Shown here one piece after another: positions 16,566-25,879 of a stretch of 64,000 nucleotides of DNA (positions are counted from its first letter, which is position 1; every line of letters begins with the position of its first letter). Below the pieces are notes generated by a model that was not told where the DNA came from, did no database searches, and was given only the letters and a program-made list of their open reading frames with translations. Where the stretch lies: NCBI GenBank assembly GCA_003225005.1, contig QIAN01000065.1, positions 1-64,000 on the forward strand. The letters are read 5' to 3'. The DNA is from Acidobacteriota bacterium. GTDB taxonomy: Bacteria; Acidobacteriota; Terriglobia; Terriglobales; Acidobacteriaceae. The position numbers and the translations under genes were made by a program.

Positions 16566-18641
16566 GTTCTTCGGCTTTTCCCGTGCGTAGGCTTTCTGCA
16601 AATACCTCCGCGCTTCGTCTAGTGCGCCAAAAGTATTGTCGTTGGTCTGAACCGCCTGGCGATATTCGTTTACCGCGCGTTCGCGCTGGCCGGTGATATC
16701 AAAAATCTTACCCAATTGGATGCGGCTCCAAACCTCAGTCCATCGCGGTTCGCCGTCGCCATTGAGAGATTCGCGGTAGGCATTTGCTGCGGCCTGATAA
16801 TTTCTCTGCAGGAAGAAGACATCAGCGATTCGATAGTGCGCCAGCGAACTGTTCTTGTTGATGTCGAGCGCCTTGTTGAACTCGGTGAGCGCCCCGGGCA
16901 AGTCACCCTGCTGCACCAGCGCCTGCCCCCGCATGATGGAGGCGCGCAGCTTGACATCCACGGAGTTGGTAAGCACGTGGTGGTCGGGATCCACCGCTAT
17001 GCGCCGCGGACGACCGAAAGTCTCCACCGTAAAAGGCGAGTTCGTGCCCACAACCTCAATGCGCTTGTCCTCTGTTTTGCCATCAGTATCAATCTTTAGG
17101 TCCACCGGCATCCGGAACAGATCAAGATCCTGGGCAATCTCCCCAGTCACTCGGAACCCTTTATTGCTGCCCAGACGGTACACGGTATATTTCACCTTAA
17201 ATTCGGGCGCCCCGGTCGAATCCAGCCACTGGGAAAAAAACCACGTAAGCTGATCGCCATAGTTCTGCTCTGCAATGGTGCGGAACTCATCGGTGCTCGC
17301 CGATTTTCCGGCAAAATGCGTGGCGAACGAGCGCATAGTTTTGAGGAACTTGTCCTCGCCCATCACCCAGCGCAGCATGTGCAGGATCATCGCGCCCTTG
17401 TCGGTCACCAAAGACTGGAACTCCTGCGAGAACAAATCGAGCCTGCTGGCACTGGAAAGCGGCACCGTGTCATACGCAAGCGAGCCCACCGACATGTCTT
17501 TTACCGCCTCTTCCAGGCCCGCCGCCCCCGCCGCATTCTCCACATACATGGCCTCCGAATATCGCGCGAAGCCGTCGCCCAGCCACCAGTCATCCTTAGA
17601 CGCGGGACTGACCGACACGCCCCACCATTGGTGCGCGATCGTATTCGCCAAAAGCCTGTAGTTGACCTTTTCCGTGATGGTGTGGCCTGAGATCGCAGCA
17701 ATTCCCGGAGCCCACGAAGAGGCTACGGTGTCGTCAGGAATTTCCACCACGTTCAGCTTCGACGAGAGCGGCACGCCATATAACGTAATGTAGTAAGTAA
17801 ATTCCTGGATTGCGGTCGTGGCATACTCCGCCCCCAGTTTCTGATGCGTGGGCTTAAAGAACACGTGCAGCTCAATACCCGCTTCGTCGCTTTTGTATTC
17901 CTGGAAAACTCCGGCCACGATGGTGCCCGGAAAGCTGGGCTTGTCCGATACAAAGGTAAAGGTCTTATTCGGCAAACCACTGGAGTTTGGCTTTTTCGAA
18001 GCTGCGCTGTCGCTGACGGTCTCTTTTCCGCTGCCAATGGCGACCATATGCGCGGGCACGGTTAGGCTGATGGTCGACGTAAAACGGTTGAAACCATATC
18101 CAGTTACCGGGAACCAGCGTCCCGCGTAAAGCAGATAACTCGTATCATCGCCCACATACGCGAGCTTGAGCCCCGGCACCGGACTCTCCTCGACCGTCTC
18201 AAGTTGCCCTTCATATTCGAAAGTCAGGGTGGTCGAGGCATCTTTGGCCAGGCCGCTAGGCAGCGGAACGCGAATGGTGGAGTCCTGTGTGACTCGCTCG
18301 GCGGAGAGCGGCTGATTGTTGGCGTCGAGAACCTTGGTGACGCGTAGGGCGTTATGCAGTTCAAATGTGGCGACGCTTAAGTCTTGCAGCGCGGTAAATT
18401 TCACCTTCACCCGCGCCGAAATCTGGTGCATATGAGGCGTGAGCTCAGCAGCGATCTTGTAGTCGTCCACCCGCAGGCGGGCCTTTTCCACAGCCCAGGA
18501 GGACGACGGCCACGCTACCAACAATAAAATCAGCAGGGTCAGGGCAATCGTGATGGCGCTCTTGCCGCGCCAAAGCTGAATTGACATTAAGGAGAGTCTC
18601 CGCGGAAATGGACCGCCATTCCCTAAGATGAAGATTCTCAC
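16560..18641 (-). CDS. M1 peptidase-like protein lacking catalytic motifs, with TPRs
   Basis: A 693-residue exported protein; the hydrophobic signal segment is about 29-50 (an internal Met19 is an equally good start). Residues 52-480 follow the M1 aminopeptidase fold. Where M1 enzymes have HELAHQWWG, it has NTIAHQWWG: the first zinc His is N333, the catalytic Glu is T334, only H337 remains, and the third-ligand Glu is D356 (LGDGFARYSE). The GAMEN-type substrate motif is also gone (ASSWAPGIA, 307-315). Residues 569-690 form tetratricopeptide repeats. It is probably a non-peptidase binding or scaffold protein in the periplasm. It lies upstream of two MacB-type permeases on the same strand, which suggests joint action. 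Confidence 0.85.
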   Translation of the reverse strand: MRIFILGNGGPFPRRLSLMSIQLWRGKSAITIALTLLILLLVAWPSSSWAVEKARLRVDDYKIAAELTPHMHQISARVKVKFTALQDLSVATFELHNALRVTKVLDANNQPLSAERVTQDSTIRVPLPSGLAKDASTTLTFEYEGQLETVEESPVPGLKLAYVGDDTSYLLYAGRWFPVTGYGFNRFTSTISLTVPAHMVAIGSGKETVSDSAASKKPNSSGLPNKTFTFVSDKPSFPGTIVAGVFQEYKSDEAGIELHVFFKPTHQKLGAEYATTAIQEFTYYITLYGVPLSSKLNVVEIPDDTVASSWAPGIAAISGHTITEKVNYRLLANTIAHQWWGVSVSPASKDDWWLGDGFARYSEAMYVENAAGAAGLEEAVKDMSVGSLAYDTVPLSSASRLDLFSQEFQSLVTDKGAMILHMLRWVMGEDKFLKTMRSFATHFAGKSASTDEFRTIAEQNYGDQLTWFFSQWLDSTGAPEFKVKYTVYRLGSNKGFRVTGEIAQDLDLFRMPVDLKIDTDGKTEDKRIEVVGTNSPFTVETFGRPRRIAVDPDHHVLTNSVDVKLRASIMRGQALVQQGDLPGALTEFNKALDINKNSSLAHYRIADVFFLQRNYQAAANAYRESLNGDGEPRWTEVWSRIQLGKIFDITGQRERAVNEYRQAVQTNDNTFGALDEARRYLQKAYAREKPKNG

Positions 18642-18905
18642 TCAAAAGATGCTGGGAGCACAAGGTTTAGCCACTGAAGAGCTCTGGTTCTAAGTCGGAT
18701 AGAATGGGTTGTAGCTCGTCCCAGTCTGTGGCTTCCACAGCTTCAGCGCACAGTCTGCGTATTCGCTCTTCTCGGTTGGGACGAGGACACATAAGCCCGA
18801 TTCACTCAACCCCGCCATTGTACACTCACTGTACGATAGCGCACGCTTATTTGTGCGGTATACGACATATCGCCATGGCAGGCGACCATATGACGGGGCC
18901 AAAGT

Positions 18906-20126
18906 CTAGCGGTTTGTACGGCGCCTCAGCCTCAGCAGGGACAGAATGATCTCTGCCGCGCCGTCCGCCGGGTGTAACCCCGCAGTATCCCCGTTCCGCG
19001 GCGCGCGCAACCGCGCTTTCACTCGGGCCAGCCCGTTCAACATGCGTTCCCGTGGCGGACCATCGGGCAAGATCTCATTCAATCTCCCAACAACGTTCTC
19101 GGTTGTGAAGTCCCGCTGCACCAGTTCGGGAACAATCTCCTCCCCAGCAATCAAGTTGACCATGGCAAAATGCGGCACTTTAATCCTCGACCTGCCCAAG
19201 AGATAAGTCAAAGGCGTAACCCGGTAAACCATCACAAACGGCGTGGACATCATGGCCGCTTCCACGGTCGCTGTCCCGCTGGCAATAATGCCCGCCCGCG
19301 AATGCCACAGCGCCGGCAACGCCTCATGCACAAGATGAATTGCAGGGAGCCCGGCTACGAGAGCCCGCAGAAGATCCATATCGAGCGTCGGCGCGATGGG
19401 AAGGAGGAATTCATAACCAGTGCCCAGTGCCCCAGCCGATTCCAGGATCGTGGGCAGGTTTATCCGCACTTCCTTCACCCGGCTGCCCGGCATGAGAGTA
19501 ATCCACTGCTTCGCCCAGTCGAGTCTATGTTGCAAAGCATAGTCCCCCCGATCAATCGGTGGATCAGGCAACTCCGCCAGCGGATGCCCCACAAAGGTAG
19601 CGTCCACTCCCCGCTCGTGATAGAACTTCTGTTCAAACGGAAATATAACCAGCACCTTGTCGACGTAATCGCGCAGCAGCCGCACCCGTCCCTGACGCCA
19701 GGCCCAGAACTGAGGCGCGACGTAATAGACCACCGGAACATCGCGCTTCTTCATCTCCCGGGCCACGCGCCAGTTAAACGCCGGCGAATCAATCACGACG
19801 GCGACATCAGGTTTTCGCTTGTCGGCTTCGAAGATCAGCTTGCGGAAGAGTCCATAGATTTTCGGCAATTGGCTAAGAATTTCGGTGATGCCGACCACAG
19901 CGAGGTCTTTAGCGTCGACCACAGTCTCGCACCCCGCAGCTCGCATCTGCTCTCCGCCCACGCCGAAGAACTCAAGCGCTAGTGCTCGGGTGGGGGCAGC
20001 CGCCCCCGGCTGTCCGGCGGAGCAAAACTCGGCAGACCTCCGCTCGTCCGCCCGCCGCAAAGCTTCAATAAGCTCTGCCCCATACATTTCCCCGGACGCT
20101 TCGCCGGCCGAGATCAGAATGCGCAC
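18906..20126 (-). CDS. lpxB: Lipid-A-disaccharide synthase with in-frame insert
   Basis: A 406-residue GT19 enzyme that joins UDP-2,3-diacylglucosamine to lipid X to form the lipid A disaccharide at the inner membrane. The N-terminus (MRILISAGEASGEMYGAELI) and later blocks VIDSPAFNWRVA, FPFEQKFY, LMPGSRVKEV and GTATVEAAM are LpxB signatures. Residues about 29-48 are an insertion not found in typical LpxB, whose chain passes directly from the first helix to the FFGVGG strand; its DNA is GC-rich and palindromic (separate entry). The rest of the chain, including the C-terminal catalytic half, is intact, so the enzyme is expected to work. The MsbA-like exporter lies upstream on the same strand, in keeping with LPS assembly. 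Confidence 0.93.
   Translation of the reverse strand: MRILISAGEASGEMYGAELIEALRRADERRSAEFCSAGQPGAAAPTRALALEFFGVGGEQMRAAGCETVVDAKDLAVVGITEILSQLPKIYGLFRKLIFEADKRKPDVAVVIDSPAFNWRVAREMKKRDVPVVYYVAPQFWAWRQGRVRLLRDYVDKVLVIFPFEQKFYHERGVDATFVGHPLAELPDPPIDRGDYALQHRLDWAKQWITLMPGSRVKEVRINLPTILESAGALGTGYEFLLPIAPTLDMDLLRALVAGLPAIHLVHEALPALWHSRAGIIASGTATVEAAMMSTPFVMVYRVTPLTYLLGRSRIKVPHFAMVNLIAGEEIVPELVQRDFTTENVVGRLNEILPDGPPRERMLNGLARVKARLRAPRNGDTAGLHPADGAAEIILSLLRLRRRTNR
19983..20042. repeat. GC-rich palindromic insert within lpxB
   Basis: About 60 bases, encoding the extra LpxB residues around SAGQPGAAAPTRA. On the plus strand it contains GGGGGC-AGCC-GCCCCC and the overlapping CAGCCG-CCCC-CGGCTG, two mutually exclusive hairpins. 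A related sequence is inserted in the endonuclease III-like gene (45825-45929). In the gene sense, GGAcAGCCgGGGGCGGC here matches GGAgAGCCcGGGGCGGC there (15 of 17 bases). Confidence 0.55.
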
Positions 20127-20224
20127 CGAAGCATTGTACCGGGCGTATCTCTCCGATCGAACAGAAGCCCGCTACCGGATGCAGAATTTCGATCTTCAGC
20201 GCGACGACGAACTGATACGGATAG

Positions 20225-20464
20225 TCACTCCTTCGTCACAATCAGATACATCAAACTCGAAGTTGGCACAAAGAAGAGAGGAGCATCAATCTGCTGAACT
20301 TCCGCCTTCCATGCCGCATCATTTCGCATCTGTTCAATCAACGCAGGGGACTCGATCCAGAAGCCGTCAGCCTCAACCAGCTTCACAACGCCAGCGAAGA
20401 CCCCAGCACTGTTAACAAACCGGAAAACGACTTGTTTATCTCGCAAATGCGCTTTGTCATTCAT
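20225..20464 (-). CDS. Uncharacterised 79-aa protein between exporter and lpxB
   Basis: Not recognised. A small soluble protein (MNDKAHLRDKQVVFRFVNSA...) with alternating hydrophobic positions suggesting a small beta-barrel, ending SSLMYLIVTKE. It has no signal peptide. It lies 98 bases upstream of lpxB and 153 bases downstream of the MsbA-like gene on the same strand. The pattern VVFRFVNSAGVFAGVVKLVE recalls Sm-like or SH3-like barrels, but this is only a visual impression. Confidence 0.6.
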   Translation of the reverse strand: MNDKAHLRDKQVVFRFVNSAGVFAGVVKLVEADGFWIESPALIEQMRNDAAWKAEVQQIDAPLFFVPTSSLMYLIVTKE

Positions 20465-20617
20465 GGCGGCGCGAATTATACGCTGGGAGGAACCGTGAAA
20501 GCGTAACTCGCTGATTCAGAGTATGTTAACCGCAAATCGCCCATTCTTGGTCTGATCTGGATCGATCTGCTGGAGGGGATTCATTTGAGGCCGAAAGGGC
20601 GCGCATGATCCTCTGCC

Positions 20618-22648
20618 CTAGTCATCTGCGTTAGCGGTAATTTCCGGACGAGCACTCTGTCCATTTTCAAGCACCGCCGAAACTTCTTGGTCCTTGTACT
20701 GGAGCTGGTAAAGCTTAAAGTAAATGCCGCGCTGGGCCAGAAGCTGCTGATGAGTGCCCACTTCGCGCACATGTCCTTTGTGCATGACGATGATCTTATC
20801 GGCACGCTGCACCGTGGATAGGCGGTGCGCGATCACCAGCGACGTGCGCCCTTCGACCATGCGACTGAGCGCGTCGCGCACGCGGAATTCGGTTTCGGTA
20901 TCGACGCTTGAAGTTGCTTCATCAAGAATAAGCACGCTGGGATTATGCGCCAGCGCCCGCGCAAACGAGATGAGCTGCTTCTGCCCGGTGGAAAGAGTCG
21001 ACCCGCGCTCGCGAACCTCCTCTTCAAATCCTTTGGGCAACGAGCGGACGAAGTCACCAAGGTTCACATCCTCCGCGGCCTTGTGAATTTGTTCATCGCT
21101 AATGCGCTCCGTCCCCAGCCGAATATTTCCGCCGATGGTGCCGCTGAACAGGAACGGATCTTGCAGCACCACGCCGAATCGTCCGCGCAACTCGGCGAGA
21201 TCCATTTCTTTCACGTCGACGCCATCGATGCGAACCGCCCCGCGCTGCACATCGTAAAAACGCAACAGCAGCGAGATGAGCGTGGTCTTGCCCGCACCAG
21301 TATGGCCAACAATGGCGACGGTTTCTCCGGGCTCAATGGCGAAGCTCACATCCCGCAGAACCCAGTCCGGCTCAGACGATTCGCTCGACCCGCTTTCGTC
21401 CGATGCACTCTTGGTAAGCTCGGAGCCGTTGCCCGAATCGTCGTCGCCACGTTCGGCGGGCACGTCGCGATACGCGAACCAGACGTGATCAAATTCGATG
21501 CGGCCGGGGCCCGCCGGCGTTTTCGTCACCACAGGGGAAACCACTTCCACCGGCGCATCCAGCAGCTTGAAGATGCGTTCGCTCGCGGCCATTGCCGACT
21601 GGAGGATGTTGTACTTCTCGCTGAAGTCCATGATCGGACGGAAGAAGCGCTGCGCATACTGCATGAACGCGACCAGCACGCCCAGTGACGCCACAGTCGC
21701 CACCAAATGAAACGAAATAATGGCGGGCCACCTGAACTCAATCGCAACGCTGCTGACCGTAGTCCCAGCGATGACATCTTTTCCACCGAACCAGATCACC
21801 GAGGCAATTGCGATGGACGAAAGAATTTCGACCACGGGATAGTAAACCGCGTAGGCCATGATCGCATCTTTGAACGCGTCCATGTGGCTGCGATTAATTT
21901 CCGCGAAGCGGTCGTAGGCTTTGCGCTCGCGGTTAAACAGCTGCAGCACGACCATTCCACTGACATGCTCTTGCAGGTAAGCATTGATGCGCGCTATGGC
22001 GGTACGAATCCGGCGATAAGAGTCACGAACTTTGTCGCGAAAGATCTTGGTGGCCACCACAATCAGCGGCAGCACCGCAAAGGTAATCAGGGCCAGCTCC
22101 CAGTTCATGCACAGCATGATGCCGACGATGCCGGCCAGCACAAAGATGTCCTCAAAAATTGAAACCACGCCCGAAGTGAACATCTCGTTCAAGGCATCAA
22201 CATCAGTGGTAACGCGGGTGACCAGGCGGCCGACTGGATTTTTATCGTAGAAAGCGACGTGCATGCTCTGCAGGTGGCGGAAAATCTGGCTACGCAAATC
22301 GAACATGACTTTCTGCCCGGTCCACTGCATGTAGTAGGTCTGCAAGAACTCAAGCAGAAAGCTGAAGATCAGCAACCCAACATAGACTGCCGCAATCTGC
22401 CCAATGCCGGCCAGGGGATGCGGGCTGAGCCAACTCCACATGCCGGAAGTAGATTCCTTAGTGGGCGCCAGGTAGCGATCGATCGCAACCTTCGTGAGAT
22501 AAGGCCCGAGAACGTCGGCAAAAGCCTTGAACAAGATCGAGAGCAGCGCAATCGCCACCTGCCAGCGATAAGGACGCAGATAGGTCAGCAGCCGCCGCAT
22601 CAATCGGCTGTCATACGCCTTGCCTAATATTTCTTCTTCGTGGGCCAT
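20618..22648 (-). CDS. MsbA-like ABC exporter (fused permease/ATPase)
   Basis: A 676-residue half-transporter: six membrane helices in residues 1-340, then an ATPase domain with Walker A GHTGAGKT (448-455), signature LSTGQKQ (552-558) and Walker B LILDEATS (D576, E577). This is the type IV ABC exporter form of MsbA/MdlB/lipid and drug exporters. Residues about 398-427 are an acidic Ser/Asp/Glu-rich insert just before the ATPase core, which is unusual. The neighbouring lpxB makes lipid A flipping a sensible guess, but multidrug or other lipid export cannot be excluded. Confidence 0.9.
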   Translation of the reverse strand: MAHEEEILGKAYDSRLMRRLLTYLRPYRWQVAIALLSILFKAFADVLGPYLTKVAIDRYLAPTKESTSGMWSWLSPHPLAGIGQIAAVYVGLLIFSFLLEFLQTYYMQWTGQKVMFDLRSQIFRHLQSMHVAFYDKNPVGRLVTRVTTDVDALNEMFTSGVVSIFEDIFVLAGIVGIMLCMNWELALITFAVLPLIVVATKIFRDKVRDSYRRIRTAIARINAYLQEHVSGMVVLQLFNRERKAYDRFAEINRSHMDAFKDAIMAYAVYYPVVEILSSIAIASVIWFGGKDVIAGTTVSSVAIEFRWPAIISFHLVATVASLGVLVAFMQYAQRFFRPIMDFSEKYNILQSAMAASERIFKLLDAPVEVVSPVVTKTPAGPGRIEFDHVWFAYRDVPAERGDDDSGNGSELTKSASDESGSSESSEPDWVLRDVSFAIEPGETVAIVGHTGAGKTTLISLLLRFYDVQRGAVRIDGVDVKEMDLAELRGRFGVVLQDPFLFSGTIGGNIRLGTERISDEQIHKAAEDVNLGDFVRSLPKGFEEEVRERGSTLSTGQKQLISFARALAHNPSVLILDEATSSVDTETEFRVRDALSRMVEGRTSLVIAHRLSTVQRADKIIVMHKGHVREVGTHQQLLAQRGIYFKLYQLQYKDQEVSAVLENGQSARPEITANADD

Positions 22649-22879
22649 TGACCGTTGCCCGTGGCTCGCGGCTCAGTCTGCGGCGCCGCCTCAGTCGCTC
22701 CTACTCAGTCGCTCTTACAAAGAGTACCCCAAATAGATGGAAAAGGAAGCCGCAAGGATGGAAAACGTTTGGGCCTCAACCGCGGCAGGCTGAGGTGGAT
22801 AATCAAAGACGGCGTCCCCATAACCGATTGTGCAGGGGCAATCAAAGGGATAATCAAACACTGCCGTCATGATCAGACC

Positions 22880-24088
22880 GTGAGCTTAGGCATCTACATT
22901 TCCGTTCCGTTCTGCCGCACGAAGTGCAGCTACTGCAACTTTGCGTCGGATGTATTCTCGCGCGTGTTGTTTGATCGCTACGTGGAGCGTGTGTGTGCTG
23001 ATATTGAGAACGCACCCGTCATTGCGCGGGAAGTAGGCGGGCAGATCGAGCGCGGGGCGGATTCCGTCTATCTCGGCGGAGGGACGCCGACCGTGCTCGA
23101 CACGGCGCAACTGGAGCGGATCTTCGCGACAGCGCGGGCCAACCTTGAAGTGCAGTCCGACGCGGAGATCACGGTGGAATGCGCTCCTGGCACGCTCACT
23201 CAGGAGACGCTCGACGCGCTGCTGCGATGCGGCGTGAACCGCGTCAGCCTGGGGGTGCAGTCGTTTGTAGATCAGGAAGCTGCGGCTGTGGGCCGCTTAC
23301 ACAAGCGGACGACCGTGCTCGAAGACATTTCTCGACTGCGGGCGGCGGGAATTACGAATATCAATGTTGATCTGATCGCCGGGCTGCCGCACCAGACAGC
23401 GGAAAGCTGGAATGTCTCGCTCGAGGAGACGATCGCGACCGGCGTCCCGCACGTGAGCGTTTACATGCTGGAGGTGGATGAGGATTCGCGACTCGGACGC
23501 GAACTCATGGCCGGCGGCATACGCTACCACGCGCATTTTGTGCCCGATGACGAAGCCACGGCGGATTTCTATCTTGCCGCGTGTGAGCGGCTGGATGCGG
23601 CGGGCGTTCCGCAATATGAAATTTCCAACTTCGCGCGCCAAGGGTTCCAATCGCGACACAACCTGAAATACTGGACGCGGCAGCCTTACTTCGGTTTTGG
23701 CGTGGACGCGCACTCGATGCTGGTGTCTGCCACTCCTGATCAGGGCGCCGTGCGATTCGCAAGCCCCGATTCGCTGGAACATTACATTGCCGAAGCACCC
23801 TTGCAGCGGACCGAGGTGTCGCGCCAAGCAGCATTGGAGGAGAGTTTCTTTCTTGGGCTGAGGCTAACCCGGGGACTGGATCTGGGAGAACTGTCAGCGG
23901 ATTTTGGAGAAGAGGCGTTAGGGAATTTCGAAAACGAGGTTTCCCAGTTCCTGAAAGGCGGGTTGATGGAGATTGACGGCAGATATGTTCGTCTCACGCC
24001 TCAGGGGCGGCTGCTTTCGAATGAAGTATTCCAGCGCTTTCTATCACCCCTCAAGCCCGCCGAGGTGGTGCGAGCAACGATGATGTGA
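22880..24088 (+). CDS. hemW: Radical SAM protein HemW (HemN-like)
   Basis: Starting from the GTG at 22880 this is about 402 residues, beginning VSLGIYISVPFC. The radical SAM cluster motif C12-xxx-C16-xx-C19 (CRTKCSYC) sits where HemW proteins have it. YLGGGTPT, SLGVQSF and NVDLIAGLPHQT follow as family blocks, and the C-terminal HemN domain (from about 290) is present. HemW is a haem chaperone or coproporphyrinogen III oxidase-like enzyme. The open frame continues upstream to 22655 with a non-conserved basic leader, so the longer start is unlikely. It is divergent from the MsbA-like gene; the 231-base gap shows only repeats of CTCAGTCGCTC. Confidence 0.88.
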   Translation: MSLGIYISVPFCRTKCSYCNFASDVFSRVLFDRYVERVCADIENAPVIAREVGGQIERGADSVYLGGGTPTVLDTAQLERIFATARANLEVQSDAEITVECAPGTLTQETLDALLRCGVNRVSLGVQSFVDQEAAAVGRLHKRTTVLEDISRLRAAGITNINVDLIAGLPHQTAESWNVSLEETIATGVPHVSVYMLEVDEDSRLGRELMAGGIRYHAHFVPDDEATADFYLAACERLDAAGVPQYEISNFARQGFQSRHNLKYWTRQPYFGFGVDAHSMLVSATPDQGAVRFASPDSLEHYIAEAPLQRTEVSRQAALEESFFLGLRLTRGLDLGELSADFGEEALGNFENEVSQFLKGGLMEIDGRYVRLTPQGRLLSNEVFQRFLSPLKPAEVVRATMM

Positions 24089-24172
24089 TCGTGTTGCCGA
24101 TCAGACTGGTCCGTTACTTTGGTTCTCTTTTGCATGGTCGAACGCATGGTGTTTGATGGTCACTGAAGGACC

Positions 24173-24415
24173 ATGAGCGACGATCGGCGGTCAGGCTTCT
24201 TGAAGAGATTCGCGACATTCAGAATCAGAAAGAGAACGCGGCAAACTACAAGGTGGCTTTGCAGAACCAGCAAGAAGCCATGGCCATACAGAAGCGGGGG
24301 ATACCGAGGGGCCAGGCAGCGTTTGCCGGGCTTGGTTGTGTTGTTTATCTTTCTGGGAGGGACCTACCTCGTGTCTCTCCTCTCCTGGTTTTTCAATTGG
24401 ACGCTCCGGCACTAA
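24173..24415 (+). pseudogene. Small coiled-coil plus TM protein with two compensating frameshifts
   Basis: The main frame (24173-24415) opens MSDDR after a GAAGGA ribosome binding site and ends in a clear membrane helix (LPGLVVLFIFLGGTYLVSLL). Between them the natural protein reads in another frame: VRLLEEIRDIQNQKENAANY and KVALQNQQEAMAIQKRG, a Gln/Glu-rich helix. The frame changes near 24185-24195 (one base lost) and returns at the GGGGG run 24296-24300 (one G too many). Joined, it gives an 80-residue cytoplasmic helix plus one membrane helix. The scrambled stretch happens to stay open, so a naive call looks intact. Function unknown. The cause may be sequencing error or real mutation. Confidence 0.65.
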
Positions 24416-24558
24416 GCGTCCGCGATTCGGTGTCAAGCCCGTCCAGACCGAACGGTCGGTTCGAGCGTTATCTTCAACCTGAACTACTATGGTGTAATGA
24501 ACATCCCGCTGCGTCAAAGACGACTTGAGTATGTCGGCCCACAGCAATCGGAGGGTTG

Positions 24559-25701
24559 TTGGATTTCCAACTGAACGAAGAGCAACTGCAATTGAAGAAA
24601 GCCGTGCGCGAGTTCGCTCAGCGCGAGATCGCTCCCAACGTTATGAAATGGGACGAAGCCGGTGAGTTTCCTCTGGCCACGGTCAAGGAAATTGGCAAGC
24701 TGGGGCTGATGGGTGCTGTCTTCCCCACCGAATACGGCGGTGCGGGCATGGGCTATGCCGAATACGTGATGATCATCGAAGAGCTTTCGCGGGTTGATGG
24801 GTCGGTCGGGATTATTATTGCCGCGCACACCTCGCTTTGCTCGAACCATATCTTCCTCGCCGGCCATGAAACGCAAAAAAAGAAATACATCAACAAACTG
24901 GCCACGGGCGAATTCATTGGCGCATGGGGATTGACCGAACCCTCTTCTGGATCGGATGCGGGCAGCGCGCGCATGACCGCGGTTCGCAAAGGCGGGAGCT
25001 GGGTGTTGAACGGAACCAAGACCTTTTGCACCAACGGTCACTACGCCGACGTGATCGTTGTGATCGCCGTGACCGATCGCGCCGCGCACACGCACGGGCT
25101 TTCGGCATTTGTGGTGGAGAAGGGAACCAAGGGATTTCGTCCCGGCGAGAAAGAAAACAAACTGGGCCTACGCGCCAGCGACACGGCGGAACTGATCTTT
25201 GAAGATTGCGTGATCCCGGCGGAGAACTTGTTGGGCGCGGAAGGCCAGGGATTCGTCGACGCGATGCGGGTGCTCGACGGCGGGCGCATCTCGATTGCGG
25301 CTCTATCGCTGGGCATGGCGGAGGGAGCGTACGAGGCGGCCCTGAAATATTCCAAAGAGCGCAAGCAGTTCGGCAAAGCCATAGGCGAATTTCAGGCTAT
25401 TCAGTGGAAGCTGGCCGACATGGCAACCGAAATCGATGCCGCCAAGCTGCTCACCATGCGGGCTGCGTCGATGAAAGATGCGGGCATGAAGACCACGCTG
25501 GAGTCATCCATGGCGAAGCTCTATGCCAGCGAGGTCGCGGTGAGGTGCGCCAATGAGGGCGTGCAGATTCATGGCGGCTATGGCTTCATCAAAGAGTATC
25601 CCGCCGAAAAGTTTTACCGCGACGTGAAGCTGTGCACCATCGGCGAAGGGACCAGCGAGATTCAGCGGCTAGTGATTGCGCGGCAGTTGCTGAAGGACTA
25701 G
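24559..25701 (+). CDS. Acyl-CoA dehydrogenase
   Basis: A 380-residue FAD enzyme starting at the second of two TTG codons; the GGAGG at about 24550-24554 gives usable spacing to 24559 but not to 24556, and MDFQLNEEQ is the usual start. The substrate/FAD blocks [17 protein letters not shown] and [11 protein letters not shown], and the C-terminal E363 in GEGTSEIQR (the catalytic base position of short/medium-chain enzymes) are present. It performs the first oxidation of fatty or branched acyl-CoA; chain length is not decidable. MeaB and methylmalonyl-CoA epimerase lie downstream on the same strand, which fits odd-chain or branched acid breakdown. Confidence 0.94.
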   Translation: MDFQLNEEQLQLKKAVREFAQREIAPNVMKWDEAGEFPLATVKEIGKLGLMGAVFPTEYGGAGMGYAEYVMIIEELSRVDGSVGIIIAAHTSLCSNHIFLAGHETQKKKYINKLATGEFIGAWGLTEPSSGSDAGSARMTAVRKGGSWVLNGTKTFCTNGHYADVIVVIAVTDRAAHTHGLSAFVVEKGTKGFRPGEKENKLGLRASDTAELIFEDCVIPAENLLGAEGQGFVDAMRVLDGGRISIAALSLGMAEGAYEAALKYSKERKQFGKAIGEFQAIQWKLADMATEIDAAKLLTMRAASMKDAGMKTTLESSMAKLYASEVAVRCANEGVQIHGGYGFIKEYPAEKFYRDVKLCTIGEGTSEIQRLVIARQLLKD

Positions 25702-25740
25702 CTCTTGGTTCTTAGCTGCTAGCTCTTAGCCACACCTGCC
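25702..25740. repeat. Intergenic AGCTCTTAGC-type repeat
   Basis: Directly after the acyl-CoA dehydrogenase stop: CTCTTGGTTCTTAGCTGCTAGCTCTTAGCC in two overlapping phases, with the internal palindrome GCTAGC. Same family as 14933, 33985, 40156 and 54275. Confidence 0.5.
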
Positions 25741-25879
25741 ACATGATCAATGCCAGTCGCTGGTCGCCAGCGCTACGAACAGGCACGTCCATTGGGTGTG
25801 GCCGATAACGAACTGTGTCCCCTCAGCCACGTCGCGCCGAAGATTTCAGTTTGTCTCACCTCTGCTTTACACTGACAGT

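Noticed and set aside
18690-18902. Minus-strand 70-residue ORF between the M1-like gene and lpxB
   Set aside because: No recognisable motif, no ribosome binding site, and a composition unlike neighbouring proteins. The 264-base gap is better read as non-coding; it shows only a weak GTAC-N7-GTAC repeat near 18822.
19170-19982. 270-residue plus-strand ORF antisense to lpxB
   Set aside because: Shadow of the lpxB codons; His/Arg/Pro-rich with no family match visible.
22655-22879. N-terminal extension of hemW
   Set aside because: The 75 extra residues are basic, lack family similarity and come from repeat-like DNA; HemW proteins begin just before the CxxxCxxC motif.
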